NCBI RefSeq assembly: GCF_001580015.1
Contig: NZ_LSZQ01000028.1
Span: 20,119 to 84,118, forward strand
Length of the DNA stretch: 64,000 bases
Reading direction: 5' to 3'
DNA from: Cephaloticoccus primus
GTDB lineage: Bacteria > Verrucomicrobiota > Verrucomicrobiia > Opitutales > Opitutaceae
In this document: positions 27,334 to 36,125 of the stretch, one piece after another
How the letters are laid out: every line of letters starts with the position of its first letter
Position numbering within the stretch: position 1 is the stretch's first letter
Notes under the pieces: model-generated
The model's database searches: none
Told to the model about the DNA's origin: nothing
What the model saw: the letters and a program-made list of their open reading frames with translations, nothing else
Position numbers and translations under genes: made by a program

Positions 27334-27867
27334 TTAGACCGCGTCCGCGTCGGATACCGGCACTTTGACGACGACCTTGTAAACCCGCTCGGGATTCGCG
27401 GGCGCCGCAGCCGCAGCCCCCGACGATGCGCGGATGCCGGGCATGTGCCCGTCGCGCGGCGCGAAGACGGCCACATCCCCCGCGCGTAGCCGCAGCCCGC
27501 TGCCGAGTGCCGTGTCCGCGTAGAGCGCGAAGTCCTTCTCCGCATCGTAGGGTTGGGTAAGGCCCAGTTTCTCGATGTCGGCCACTTCGGCCCGTTCTTC
27601 GCCCGCGACGATTACCTGAATATCGTGGTAACGGCGGTGCGACTCGAAGACGCCGTAGCGCTCGCGCGGCTCGTAGACCTGCGCAATCGCAAAGACACCG
27701 CCCGCCAGCTCCTGCCGCTGCGACTCGCCGCTCTGTAGCGCGAAGAGCTGCGCACGCGCTTCGCTGTCTTCGCGAAACAGCGACTCGACGTAGCGAAAAG
27801 CTTCCGCAAAGCCCGCCCAACCCACGGTTTGTTCGCGCACGATATCAAGGGAACCAAAGACAGCCAT
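27334..27867 (-). CDS. YhcH/YjgK/YiaL-family cupin-like protein
   Basis: The 177-residue protein shows the YhcH/YiaL core: ESHRRYHDIQVIVAGEERAEVAD, FALYADTALGSGLRLRAGDVAVFAPRDGHMPGI and the C-terminal VYKVVVKVPV. These proteins bind a metal through His/Glu residues in this beta-barrel and are associated with sugar (sialic acid or 2,3-diketogulonate) metabolism. An Ala-rich insertion (ASSGAAAAAPANPERV) precedes the last strand. No sugar genes are adjacent, so the substrate is open. Confidence 0.85.
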   Translation of the reverse strand: MAVFGSLDIVREQTVGWAGFAEAFRYVESLFREDSEARAQLFALQSGESQRQELAGGVFAIAQVYEPRERYGVFESHRRYHDIQVIVAGEERAEVADIEKLGLTQPYDAEKDFALYADTALGSGLRLRAGDVAVFAPRDGHMPGIRASSGAAAAAPANPERVYKVVVKVPVSDADAV

Positions 27868-28073
27868 CGCCCACTAAGTGCGGGGCGCCGCACCGGGGCG
27901 CAAGCGAGATGCCACACTCGACTACGCTAGTCACCTTCACTCCTTCTGCCGCCAGAAGAAGTCGCCACACCTACGCAGCGCCCTCCATTTTTCTACGGAG
28001 CCAGCCGCGCATTGACGCCCACTCGGCCCCTGCCCTGTCTCCTGCACAAAACCCGCCCGCAGCCTTTCATTTC

Positions 28074-28796
28074 ATGCAAAAACTCATCCGCCTTTTCAGC
28101 CTGGCCGCCTTGCTCTGCCTGCCGTTTTCAGGAACGGCAATCGCCCAGGCGCCCGCCACAAAGCCCAGCAAGGGCAAGGCAGCGGCCAAACAGTTTGAGG
28201 GCAAGGCGACCGTCCGGCTGACCCATGACCAGGTCGGCACGCATGTGCTCAACTACAGCGTGAAGGGCTCGCGCCTGCACACCGAGTTTCAGATCAGCGA
28301 AACCGCGCAGGCCACCGCCATCGTTGATCTCGTTAAGGACGAAGTGTTCGTCCTGCTGCCCGGCCAGCCGCTCTACGTCTCGATGTCGCTGGAGAACAGC
28401 GCCGAGTTTGCCCTCGGTCAAAGCGTCGAGCAGATCTCGATCACAAAGACCCGCGAACACCAAAAAATCCTCGGCTACCGCTGCGCCAAATACCTTGTGC
28501 AAAACCAGGACGACCGCTTCGAGGTCTGGGCCACGGAGCAGCTCGGCAGCTTCATGGGACTGGGGCTGCCACCCGATGCCGAGGCCAAGTTTCACCCCGA
28601 GTGGATCGCTGCCCTCGTGGGCAAGGGCTTTTTCCCGCTGCGCGTGCAAAGCCTCCCGGGCAGTAAAAACACACTCACGATAGAGACGCTAAGCGTGGAG
28701 CCAGGCGAGCAGCCGGACACGCTCTTCGCCCCGCCAGCCGGTTACCGAAAGTTTCAGATGGGCGGCCTCATCGAAGGACTCCTCGGCAAGCACTGA
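28074..28796 (+). CDS. Secreted DUF4412 family protein
   Basis: The 240-residue protein begins with a signal peptide (MQKLIRLFSLAALLCLPFSG, cleavage near AIAQA). A beta-rich DUF4412-like domain follows: ATVRLTHDQVGTHVLNYSVKG, IVDLVKDEVFVLLPGQ, and ILGYRCAKYLVQNQDDRFEVWATEQLG. Such proteins resemble periplasmic lipid- or lipoprotein-handling folds (LolA-like), but no function is known. The ATG at 28074 is taken because it starts the signal peptide. Confidence 0.75.
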   Translation: MQKLIRLFSLAALLCLPFSGTAIAQAPATKPSKGKAAAKQFEGKATVRLTHDQVGTHVLNYSVKGSRLHTEFQISETAQATAIVDLVKDEVFVLLPGQPLYVSMSLENSAEFALGQSVEQISITKTREHQKILGYRCAKYLVQNQDDRFEVWATEQLGSFMGLGLPPDAEAKFHPEWIAALVGKGFFPLRVQSLPGSKNTLTIETLSVEPGEQPDTLFAPPAGYRKFQMGGLIEGLLGKH

Positions 28797-28836
28797 CGGC
28801 TGGACGGCACCGACCGGCGCCCCTTACCCCTCTAGC

Positions 28837-29133
28837 ATGAGTGCCCGATTTGGCTGGTGGAGCCGAGACCCCGATCTCGGCAAATACGAAGTCCGCGTCG
28901 TCGTCCACGGCGGCAATATCGAGTGGGCACGGCATCAGGGCCACCACACGCCTTGGGAGCCGCACGAGCCCAATGACGAAGACCGGGAGCGGCTTATCGC
29001 CGAGGCCGAGCGCCGGCTCCCGCGGCGGCTCCTCACGCAAAAGCAGTTCGAGGAGATCGTACAGCTCAGCAAGCGCACGGGCCCCGGCCGCATCTCCGGC
29101 CGCTCCAACCACAAACCAAAGTCGCCCCTATAA
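28837..29133 (+). CDS. Small conserved protein, function unknown
   Basis: A 98-residue soluble protein (WWSRDPDLGKYEVRVVVHGG ... WEPHEPNDEDRERLIAEAER). The N-terminal half looks like a beta hairpin with several Trp and His residues, and the C-terminal half is an acidic/basic helix. I recognise no family. The codon pattern is consistent with a real gene, which is 40 nt downstream of the DUF4412 gene and may share its transcript. Confidence 0.6.
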   Translation: MSARFGWWSRDPDLGKYEVRVVVHGGNIEWARHQGHHTPWEPHEPNDEDRERLIAEAERRLPRRLLTQKQFEEIVQLSKRTGPGRISGRSNHKPKSPL

Positions 29134-29266
29134 GCCCCAAAGCCAGGGGCCCCGCCCCTGTCCTTTCGGTGATGCGCCAACAAGCGGCCAATCGAGGGAC
29201 AATCCGTGCGCTCAAACAAGAGAGCCTTGCTATCGCCCCTGGCGCCCCAAGAACGTTCCGCCCAAG

Positions 29267-29725
29267 ATGCCCAAAATTGACGTCAACAAAGTCGCCGAAA
29301 TTCTGAAGAAGAACGAGCTGGAGCCCACCCTGCTGCGCCGCGTGATGGATGAGTTGCGACTCGCCGTGCAGCCCGATCCGGGTGAGGAGGAAAAGCCGCC
29401 ACCGATTAAGAAGCAGTTCGTCATCCTCGTCTCCGACCCCGAGCAAAAACTCCCCAAGGACGACTTCGTGGGCTGGGTACTGCAAATCCCCGAAGAGGAC
29501 AACGTCGGCACCACGCCCGAGCGCGTCTGCCGCGCCGCCTACGACTTTAACGATACGAAAAAAGGCAGCCTGCTGCCCGTCTCCACCATCGGCGAAACGC
29601 TCGAAAACGTCCCCGCCAAACACTTCAAGGAATACAACACCTGGGTGAAAACGAGGACCCCCGTCCTCGTCGTCCGCACCGACAACCAGATCCCCAAAGA
29701 AGTAGTCGAGACCGAACACTTCTAG
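29267..29725 (+). CDS. Conserved hypothetical protein
   Basis: A 152-residue acidic soluble protein starting at an ATG at 29267 (MPKIDVNKVAEILKKNELEP). A short helical N-terminus is followed by a beta-rich domain (KKQFVILVSDPEQKLPKDDF, VGWVLQIPEEDNVGT, KTRTPVLVVRTDNQIPKEVV). No signal peptide and no family that I recognise. It is bounded downstream by repeats R7 and copy D. Confidence 0.65.
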   Translation: MPKIDVNKVAEILKKNELEPTLLRRVMDELRLAVQPDPGEEEKPPPIKKQFVILVSDPEQKLPKDDFVGWVLQIPEEDNVGTTPERVCRAAYDFNDTKKGSLLPVSTIGETLENVPAKHFKEYNTWVKTRTPVLVVRTDNQIPKEVVETEHF

Positions 29726-29740
29726 GTGAACGATCGGGGA

Positions 29741-30108
29741 CACGGCCCAACGAGGCCGTGCCCAATAAACGGGTCGAAGACCCCACTGCGCGTGGAGCGG
29801 TGGCGGGGCGCCACGTGCCATTTAATTTGCGATTTTGCCCGTGCGCTACGCGCCCGAACAAAATCGCAAATTTCGCTCTCCCTGTCGCGTTGCGACAGGA
29901 GAAGAAGCATCAAATGCGAATGAAGCGGTCACCCATTTGGGCACAAAGAGAAGGTTTACGGGTTAATCTCTCCGGCCCGACCGGAGGTCGGGCTGCCTTC
30001 AACTGTGCGGTTTGTGTGTCGGGCCTTCGGCCCGATACACAAACCGCACAGTAAATGGGTGCAGGCACCGCCTGCCGCCCCACGCGTAGTGGAGTCTTCG
30101 CCTCTTTA
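29741..30108 (+). repeat. Twin-hairpin R7 and modular hairpin element, copy D
   Basis: R7 (29741-29783): CACGGCC/GGCCGTG around CAACGA, then AATAAAC, then GGGTC/GACCC around GAA. Copy D follows: CACTGCGCGTGGAGCGGTGG; AATTTGCGATTTT palindrome (29824-29872); CCTGTCGCGTTGCGACAGG; GCGAATGAAGCGG; TTTACGGGTTAA; long palindrome 30002-30052; AAATGGGTGCAGGCACCGCC. It ends inside the 3' end of the DUF192 gene region. Confidence 0.85.
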
Positions 30109-30663
30109 CTTGGCCGCAGCGTCGTTGCCGTCGCCGAGGCCGAATTGTTTTAGCGGGAAATCGCGCTCGTGCAGTGCGGTAGTCAGCGCCTGCAAGTCGA
30201 GCTGTGCGCCGGGGCCGAGGCCGTGGGCCTTGAACCACCCGCGGTTTACCTCCAAGGCGAATTGCAGGCGGCGACTGCGCGAAGTGACGGGCCGCTCGTC
30301 GAACGGGTGCAGCGGGTACACCTCGCGCAAAACGCCCTCGGCATCAAAGAAACCGATGTCCAGTGGCAGCGGCGTGTTGCGCATCCAGAACGACACCTGG
30401 TCGGGCCGCAGGTAAACGAAGAGCATGCCCTCGTCTGCGCCCAGCTCGCGACGCTCCATCAGCCCCCGCTGCATCTCCGAGGGAGTGACCGCCAGTTGCA
30501 GCCGCAGCGGGTGCTCGCCGACGGAAATCGTAAACCAATCGCTGGCCGTCTTTGGGGCAGCCACACCCGCGCCGGACTCGCTCCCGTTGCAGCCTCCCCA
30601 AATCACGGACAGCAAAGCCGCGCACAAAAAGCCGAGGGTCGAAACCAGATTTGCGTTTTTCAC
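30106..30663 (-). CDS. DUF192 family lipoprotein
   Basis: From a GTG at 30663 the product begins with a lipoprotein signal (VKNANLVSTLGFLCAALLSV, then WGGC). A DUF192 domain follows: TPSEMQRGLMERRELGADEG, FWMRNTPLPLDIGFFDAEG and ALEVNRGWFKAHGLGPGA. Members are small beta-barrel proteins of unknown function found in bacteria and archaea. A TTG 33 nt further upstream is an alternative start but would spoil the signal peptide. The gene's 3' end adjoins hairpin element D. Confidence 0.82.
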   Translation of the reverse strand: MKNANLVSTLGFLCAALLSVIWGGCNGSESGAGVAAPKTASDWFTISVGEHPLRLQLAVTPSEMQRGLMERRELGADEGMLFVYLRPDQVSFWMRNTPLPLDIGFFDAEGVLREVYPLHPFDERPVTSRSRRLQFALEVNRGWFKAHGLGPGAQLDLQALTTALHERDFPLKQFGLGDGNDAAAK

Positions 30664-30716
30664 AAGCGCGGTGGCTAATCGCCCCCACTGCCACAATCAA
30701 CCCCCGTTCTCCCAAC

Positions 30717-31937
30717 GTGACCACGACTCGCGCGCCTGCCATCGCCACCAAACCACAACCCGCAGCCGCGCGGAAAAAACAAGTGCGCGCACGCGCGAGC
30801 TCCCCGCTCCCCGCGCTGCTCTACACCGATACCGGCACCAGTGCCGACCAGCTCTACTTCAGCCGTGGCGTCCAGGTGCACGATCCCTTCATCGCCTTCG
30901 AGGCCGCTGGCAAGCGCTGCACTGTCCAAAGCGCACTGGAGTTTGGCCGCGTAAAAAAATCCCGCTGCTTCGACGAAGTCCTCCCGCTCGAAGAATGGGT
31001 CGAGCGAGCGTGGAAAGCGTTTCCCGGGCGCGCCATACCGCCGGGGCCTGCCGAGATCATTGCCACGCTCGCCAAGGCGAAGCGGCTCTCCGGCTTCCGC
31101 GTCAGCAGCGAGTTTCCCGCTGGCCTCTTCGTAAAACTGCGCGAGCTCGGCCTCCAGATCGACATTGCCGAGGGGCCGCTCTTCCCCGAGCGCGAAATCA
31201 AGACGCCCAAGGAGGCCGCTGCCATCCGCGAGGGGAACCGGCTCAGCTCCGTGGGCTTCAGCGTGGTCGAAGACATCCTGCGCCGCGCAAAAATCCGCGG
31301 CCAGCAGCTCATTTTTGAAAACCAGCCGCTCAGCTCCGAGCGGCTGCAACTCGCGATTCGAGCCGCGATTTTGAACGAGGGTGGCCGCGCCGACGACGTG
31401 ATCGCAGCGGGCGGCGACCAGGCTTGCGACCCGCACGAGTGCGGCCACGGCCCGCTGCGCGCGCACGAGCTCATCATCGTCGATATCTTCCCGCGCGTCA
31501 TGAAGACCGGCTACTGGGGCGACATGACGCGCACCTACCTGAAGGGCCGCGCCTCCGAAGCGCAGCGCCGCCTCGTCGCCACCGTCGCCGAGGCCCAGCG
31601 CGCAGGCATCGCGACCGTGCGCGCGGGCGTCGATGGAGCCCAGGTTCACCAGCGAGTTTTAGACACCTTTGCCGCTGCCGGTTATGAGACCAGGCGCAGC
31701 GCCAAAGGCTCGGTCGGCTTTTTCCACGGCACCGGCCACGGCGTCGGGCTGGCCGTCCACGAAGCCCCGCGCGTCAACACCCAGCCCTACACGCTCAAGC
31801 AAGGCAGCGTCATCACCGTGGAGCCCGGCCTCTACTACCCGGGCCTCGGCGGCTGCCGGATCGAAGACGTCGTACAAGTCGGCGCACGCGGAGCGAAGCT
31901 CCTGTCCTCGCACCCTTACGATTGGGAAATCCGATGA
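30717..31937 (+). CDS. M24 family Xaa-Pro aminopeptidase
   Basis: The 406-residue protein has a creatinase-type N-terminal domain and a pita-bread catalytic domain. Metal ligands appear in order: Asp in IIVDIFPRV, Asp in GYWGDMTRTYL, His in HGTGHGVGLAVHE, Glu in TVEPGLYYPG and Glu in CRIEDVV. It would remove N-terminal residues preceding proline. A GTG at 30717 is the likely start. Its stop overlaps the next start (ATGA), making it the first gene of a five-gene same-strand series. Confidence 0.9.
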   Translation: MTTTRAPAIATKPQPAAARKKQVRARASSPLPALLYTDTGTSADQLYFSRGVQVHDPFIAFEAAGKRCTVQSALEFGRVKKSRCFDEVLPLEEWVERAWKAFPGRAIPPGPAEIIATLAKAKRLSGFRVSSEFPAGLFVKLRELGLQIDIAEGPLFPEREIKTPKEAAAIREGNRLSSVGFSVVEDILRRAKIRGQQLIFENQPLSSERLQLAIRAAILNEGGRADDVIAAGGDQACDPHECGHGPLRAHELIIVDIFPRVMKTGYWGDMTRTYLKGRASEAQRRLVATVAEAQRAGIATVRAGVDGAQVHQRVLDTFAAAGYETRRSAKGSVGFFHGTGHGVGLAVHEAPRVNTQPYTLKQGSVITVEPGLYYPGLGGCRIEDVVQVGARGAKLLSSHPYDWEIR

Positions 31938-32911
31938 TCAAAACGCTCGGCCCTCTGCTCAAAAAAATCGCCGCGCGGCGCATCCTCGTCATCGGCGACG
32001 TGATGCTCGACCACTACATCTGGGGCGACGCCACGCGGATCTCGCCCGAGGCACCAGTGCCCGTCGTGGACATCGCGCGCGACACCTGGACGGCAGGCGG
32101 CGCGGCCAACGTCGCGCTCAACATCGCCTCGCTCGGTGCCACCTGCACGCTGGCCGGGTTTGTGAGCGACGACGACGCCGGACAGCGGCTGCGCCAGATC
32201 CTCGGCGAACACCGGATCACCCTGCTGCCCACTCCGGGCAGCGGCAGCACCATCCTGAAAACCCGCGTCCTCGTGCAGCGCCAGCAGCTCTGCCGCCTCG
32301 ACCGCGAGTCGCCGCCCGCCGCCTATCAATTTCCGGCCAAAACTGCCGAGGCACTCCTGCGCGAGGAGATCGCCGCAGCCGATGCCATCATCCTGAGCGA
32401 CTACGCCAAGGGCATCCTCACCGATGCGCTCGTGGCCAAGGTCAGCCAGCTCGCACGCGCCGCCGGAAAGTTCGTCGCGCTCGACCCCAAGCCGAAGCGC
32501 AGACTCAAGTTTCGCGACCTCGACCTCATCACGCCCAACCGCCGCGAATCCTACGAGCTCGCCGGACTGGAGCCCGCCCCGCACGAGCCTTATCCGGCGG
32601 AGGAAATCTGCCGCCGCATCCACCGCGCGCACGGTACGCGCCACCTCGTCATCACGCTCGGCGAAGACGGCCTGCTGCTCAGCACGGGCGGTAAAATCAC
32701 CCGCACGATACCGACCGCCGCACGCGAGGTTTTCGATGTCTCCGGTGCAGGCGATACCGCGCTCGCCAGCCTCGTGCTCGCGCTGAGTGCGGGGGCCGTG
32801 CTGGAGGACGCCGCACACTTCGCCAACACCGCTGCGGGCATCGTCGTCGGTAAGCTCGGCACGGCTCCAGTCACCGCCGCCGAGCTTCGTACCCTCGCCA
32901 CGCCGCGTTGA
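31934..32911 (+). CDS. D-glycero-beta-D-manno-heptose-7-phosphate kinase (RfaE1 domain)
   Basis: The 325-residue PfkB-family kinase has RILVIGDVMLDHYIWGDATR, the Gly-rich TAGGAANVALNIASLG and the catalytic DVSGAGDTALAS. It matches the HldE N-terminal kinase domain and lacks the adenylyltransferase half, so that step must be encoded elsewhere. It phosphorylates heptose 7-phosphate at O-1 for LPS inner core. The ATG at 31934 overlaps the upstream stop. The phosphatase of the same pathway is next. Confidence 0.9.
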   Translation: MIKTLGPLLKKIAARRILVIGDVMLDHYIWGDATRISPEAPVPVVDIARDTWTAGGAANVALNIASLGATCTLAGFVSDDDAGQRLRQILGEHRITLLPTPGSGSTILKTRVLVQRQQLCRLDRESPPAAYQFPAKTAEALLREEIAAADAIILSDYAKGILTDALVAKVSQLARAAGKFVALDPKPKRRLKFRDLDLITPNRRESYELAGLEPAPHEPYPAEEICRRIHRAHGTRHLVITLGEDGLLLSTGGKITRTIPTAAREVFDVSGAGDTALASLVLALSAGAVLEDAAHFANTAAGIVVGKLGTAPVTAAELRTLATPR

Positions 32912-32919
32912 TCCGCACC

Positions 32920-33498
32920 ATGGGCACAGTGAAAACCCTGTTTCTGGATCGGGACGGCACGATCATTTACGACAAGGACTACCTCGCCGATCCTGCGGGA
33001 GTGGAGCTGATCCCGGGCGCGCGCGCTGCGCTGCACGAGGCGCAATCGCGCGGCTACCGGCTTTTCCTTTTTACCAATCAATCCGGCATCGGCCGCGGCT
33101 ACTACACGCTGGCCGATGTCCATGCCTGCAACCGCCGGATGCTCGAGCTCCTCGACCTCGGCCCCGAGCTGTTTACCGAAATCTGCATCGCGCCGGAGGC
33201 CCACAGCGAGCCGGAAGACAGCCCGCGCGCGAACCAGGTTTTTAGAAAGCCCTCGCCGCGCTTCATCCTCGAAATGATCGCGAAATACGCGCTCGCCCCC
33301 GAGCAGTGCTGGATGGTCGGCGACCGCGAGAGCGACATCGAAGCGGGCCTGCGCGCGGGGATTCACAGCGTCGCCGTCGCCACCGGAAAATACAACCTCG
33401 ACGAATGGCGCGCGCGGTTGCCCGCCCCCGCCACGCTGCACGCCGACTTGCTCGGCTTTGTGAACAGCCTCGCGGCGCACCACACACGCGACCGATGA
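32920..33498 (+). CDS. gmhB: HAD-IIIA phosphatase, GmhB-like
   Basis: A 192-residue HAD phosphatase with DRDGTII (catalytic Asp pair), [23 protein letters not shown] and [12 protein letters not shown]. GmhB removes the 7-phosphate of heptose 1,7-bisphosphate, the step after the kinase encoded just upstream. The usual zinc-binding loop (Cys-x-His...Cys-x-Cys) is degraded here: [19 protein letters not shown] keeps one Cys and one His only. ATG 32920 is preferred; a TTG at 32908 overlapping the kinase stop is possible. Confidence 0.82.
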   Translation: MGTVKTLFLDRDGTIIYDKDYLADPAGVELIPGARAALHEAQSRGYRLFLFTNQSGIGRGYYTLADVHACNRRMLELLDLGPELFTEICIAPEAHSEPEDSPRANQVFRKPSPRFILEMIAKYALAPEQCWMVGDRESDIEAGLRAGIHSVAVATGKYNLDEWRARLPAPATLHADLLGFVNSLAAHHTRDR

Positions 33499-34376
33499 AG
33501 CACCCGCTCACCGCAAACGCATCGCTCGCCACGGCTCCCGCCATGCCCACTCCACCCGATCAGGCCGCCCCGGACTCGCCTCACGCCGTGCCGCGTTTTC
33601 CCAAAAAACAACGGCTCGACGAAGTCCTCGTCGCGCGCGGGCTGGCGGCCTCACGTGCGCAGGCCAAGGCGCTGATCATGAGTGGCCGCGTCCTGCACGG
33701 CACCGCGCGGCTCGACAAACCCGGGAAAGAAGTCGCGAGCGACATCGAGCTCTGCGTCGAGCAGCCCCCGCGCTTCGTCAGCCGCGGCGGCGAGAAGCTC
33801 GCTGCGGCCCTCGCCCACTTCGCGATTGATCTGCGCGGGGCGCACCTCCTCGACGTTGGCGCCTCGACCGGCGGCTTCACCGACTGTGCGCTGCAAGCGG
33901 GTGCGGCGACGGCCGTGTGCCTCGATGTGGGCCGCGCCCAGCTCCACGCCAAACTTCGCGCCGACCCGCGCGTGACCAACCTCGAAAAGGTAAACGCCCG
34001 CCACCTCGCTGCTGGCGACCTGCCGCGCAGCGAGTTCGACGCCATCGTCATGGACCTGTCCTTCATCTCGCTGTGCGCCGTCCTCCCCGCAGTGTGGCCC
34101 TTCCTACGCGCGGGCGGGCCGCTCGTCGCGCTCGTCAAACCCCAGTTCGAAGCAGGAAAAGCCGAGGTCGATAAAGGCCGCGGCGTCATCCGCGATCCCG
34201 CCGTGCAAGACGCCGCGCTCCAGCGCGTGCGCGACTTCGCGCTCGCCGAGCTGCCGCTCGCCGAGCTCCTCGGCCACATCGACTCGCCGATCAAAGGCGC
34301 CGATGGCAATCGCGAGTTCCTCCTCGCCCTGCGGAGGCGGGGAGCCGCGGACTTTCGCGCTCGCGCGACACCATGA
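33495..34376 (+). CDS. tlyA: TlyA-family rRNA methyltransferase
   Basis: The 293-residue protein has an S4 RNA-binding domain ([20 protein letters not shown]) and an FtsJ-like methyltransferase domain with the SAM motif [16 protein letters not shown]. It also has MDLSFISL and [16 protein letters not shown]. TlyA 2'-O-methylates rRNA. The ATG at 33495 overlaps the gmhB stop (ATGA), giving a 35-residue low-complexity leader; a second ATG lies at 33543. Confidence 0.88.
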   Translation: MKHPLTANASLATAPAMPTPPDQAAPDSPHAVPRFPKKQRLDEVLVARGLAASRAQAKALIMSGRVLHGTARLDKPGKEVASDIELCVEQPPRFVSRGGEKLAAALAHFAIDLRGAHLLDVGASTGGFTDCALQAGAATAVCLDVGRAQLHAKLRADPRVTNLEKVNARHLAAGDLPRSEFDAIVMDLSFISLCAVLPAVWPFLRAGGPLVALVKPQFEAGKAEVDKGRGVIRDPAVQDAALQRVRDFALAELPLAELLGHIDSPIKGADGNREFLLALRRRGAADFRARATP

Positions 34377-34474
34377 AGCACGCAGAGACTTTGTCCGTTG
34401 GAGAGATGGTCCCCCCTCCACCAACACGTACGCCGCAAAATAAACCAGTCGCCCCCAAGCCCGAATCACGCCGA

Positions 34475-34519
34475 CGGGCCACCAACGAGCGGCCCGCAAA
34501 ATAAAAGAGTCGAAGACTC
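34475..34519 (-). repeat. Twin-hairpin repeat R8 abutting the nadK start codon
   Basis: CGGGCC/GGCCCG around ACCAACGAGC, an A-rich linker (CAAAATAAAA), then GAGTC/GACTC around GAA ending one base before the nadK ATG at 34521. No Shine-Dalgarno is otherwise visible. Confidence 0.7.
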
Positions 34520-34520
34520 C

Positions 34521-35363
34521 ATGAAGCCCTTACGAAAAATCGCCTTCGTCATTAACAAGGAGAAAGACGGCGCGAGCGAAGTCGCCCGCGAGCTCGTCGC
34601 GATCACCCGCGCCGCCGGAGTCGCCCTCAAGCAGACGACCCGCTGCCCGATCCCGCGCGGCTATCTGGCTGGCTGCGACGCGTGCTGCGTGGTCGGCGGC
34701 GACGGCACCCTGCTGGGCGCCGCCCGCGAGGCCGCTCGCGAGCAAGTCCCGCTCATCGGCGTCAACCAGGGCAGCCTCGGCTTCCTCACCACCTTTTCGG
34801 CAGACGAAGCGCGCCAGCTCTTCGCCGAGCTGCTCGCGGGCCGCTTCCACGTCGATCACCGCGCCATGCTCGATTGCTCAACCGGCCCGGGCCTGCACGA
34901 CCTCGCCCTCAACGACGTACTTGTCAAAAGCCAGGCCAACTCGCGCATCGTCCGGCTCGAAGTCTGCGCCGACGGCGAGCTCGTCACGACCTACACCTGC
35001 GACGGGCTCATCTTCTCCACGGCCACCGGTTCCACCGCCTACAACCTCTCTGCTGGCGGCCCGATCATCCACCCCGATGCGGGCGTCATCGTCATGACGC
35101 CCATCTGCCCGCATACGCTGAGCAACCGCTCCATCATCTTTCGTCAGGAAGTACGGCTGCGCGTGATCAACCGCACGCAAGACTGCCCGCTGCTCGTCGC
35201 CATGGATGGACAGCTCGACCTGCGCGTCGGCATGGGCTCGCCCATCGACATCTGCCTCTCCAAGCTGCAACTCCCGCTCGCCCACCGCGACGACTACTCG
35301 CACTTCGCCGTCGTCCGCACAAAACTCAAATGGGGCGGCGAACTCGTAAATAAACCGAACTAG
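34521..35363 (+). CDS. nadK: NAD kinase
   Basis: The 280-residue protein has the NadK signature GGDGTLLGAAREAA, IGVNQGSLGFLTTF, LALNDVLVKS and CDGLIFSTATGSTAYNLSAGG. It phosphorylates NAD to NADP. The start is placed at the ATG at 34521, which begins MKPLRKIAFVINKEKDG; a hairpin repeat occupies the 45 nt before it. Confidence 0.95.
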   Translation: MKPLRKIAFVINKEKDGASEVARELVAITRAAGVALKQTTRCPIPRGYLAGCDACCVVGGDGTLLGAAREAAREQVPLIGVNQGSLGFLTTFSADEARQLFAELLAGRFHVDHRAMLDCSTGPGLHDLALNDVLVKSQANSRIVRLEVCADGELVTTYTCDGLIFSTATGSTAYNLSAGGPIIHPDAGVIVMTPICPHTLSNRSIIFRQEVRLRVINRTQDCPLLVAMDGQLDLRVGMGSPIDICLSKLQLPLAHRDDYSHFAVVRTKLKWGGELVNKPN

Positions 35364-35480
35364 GCGCAGCGCAGCGCCCCACACAGCAGAAGGGGCGCAT
35401 CAGCAAAGGGCAGCCCACCCAAAAAAAGTAAGTTACACGGTGGCCTCTCCCCACCAAGCCCGAGATCCCGACGGCTGGAC

Positions 35481-35537
35481 AGGCCGCCAACGGGCGACCT
35501 GCAAAAAGAAAGGGAGACGCGAAAAAGGCGGCCGTTG
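35481..35537 (-). repeat. Degenerate twin-hairpin repeat R9
   Basis: AGGCCGCC/GGCGACCT around AACG, an A-rich stretch (GCAAAAAGAAAGGG), and CGGCCGTTGACCG. It follows the R8 plan with weaker pairing, in the gap between nadK and a convergent lipoprotein gene. Confidence 0.4.
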
Positions 35538-35541
35538 ACCG

Positions 35542-36012
35542 TTATTGCTGGCGGGCTTCGACGGCGACGACGCTGCCGTTTTCAAAAATCACACGCAGGG
35601 CCTCATCGACCGCGCCGCGACCGTAGTTGCCCGTGCTTACGCCGATGCCGCCCGAGGTGTGCGTGCCCCTGCCCCAGCCGCCGCTGCTGCGCCCCAGACC
35701 AAAGCCGACTGACACCATCGGCCACTTGCTCGACTTGCCCGAGTAGGCCCAGATCTCCGCCTCGCCCGACTCTGTCTTGTGCGTGTACATGCGCGTCGGC
35801 TTGCCCAACGCCACGAGGACTTGCGGCTGCGTAAAACCAAGGTCGACCTGCCCCGCCCGCACCTTTTCGCGAACCTCCACAGGCCACGAATCGAAGGCCT
35901 CCTGATTTTTGCTGATGCGGCTCTCCAGCGTGGCGCAGCCAGAGAAAATCAAGGCCGCAGCGCACAAGGAAAACAGGGAGAGAAAGCGAGACGGGAGCGA
36001 TTTGTCTTTCAT
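35542..36012 (-). CDS. Small outer-membrane lipoprotein, SmpA/OmlA-like fold possible
   Basis: The 156-residue product starts at an ATG at 36012 with a lipoprotein signal (MKDKSLPSRFLSLFSLCAAA, lipobox IFSGC). The mature part has a helical segment with GQVDLGFTQPQVLVALGKPT, a pattern seen in SmpA/OmlA-type proteins. This is followed by AEIWAYSG and a Gly/Ser/Arg-rich stretch. The outer-membrane BamE/OmlA comparison rests on the QPQVLVALGKP motif and is tentative. Confidence 0.65.
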   Translation of the reverse strand: MKDKSLPSRFLSLFSLCAAALIFSGCATLESRISKNQEAFDSWPVEVREKVRAGQVDLGFTQPQVLVALGKPTRMYTHKTESGEAEIWAYSGKSSKWPMVSVGFGLGRSSGGWGRGTHTSGGIGVSTGNYGRGAVDEALRVIFENGSVVAVEARQQ

Positions 36013-36125
36013 GGGTGACAAGCGTTGCAAAGCGCACGCTGTGCCGCACTGAATCGCCCGCAAGCCCGAAACCCGGGGCCACCTTTACCGCAACTCTTGA
36101 CCCACACTGCTCACCAAGCGCCGCC

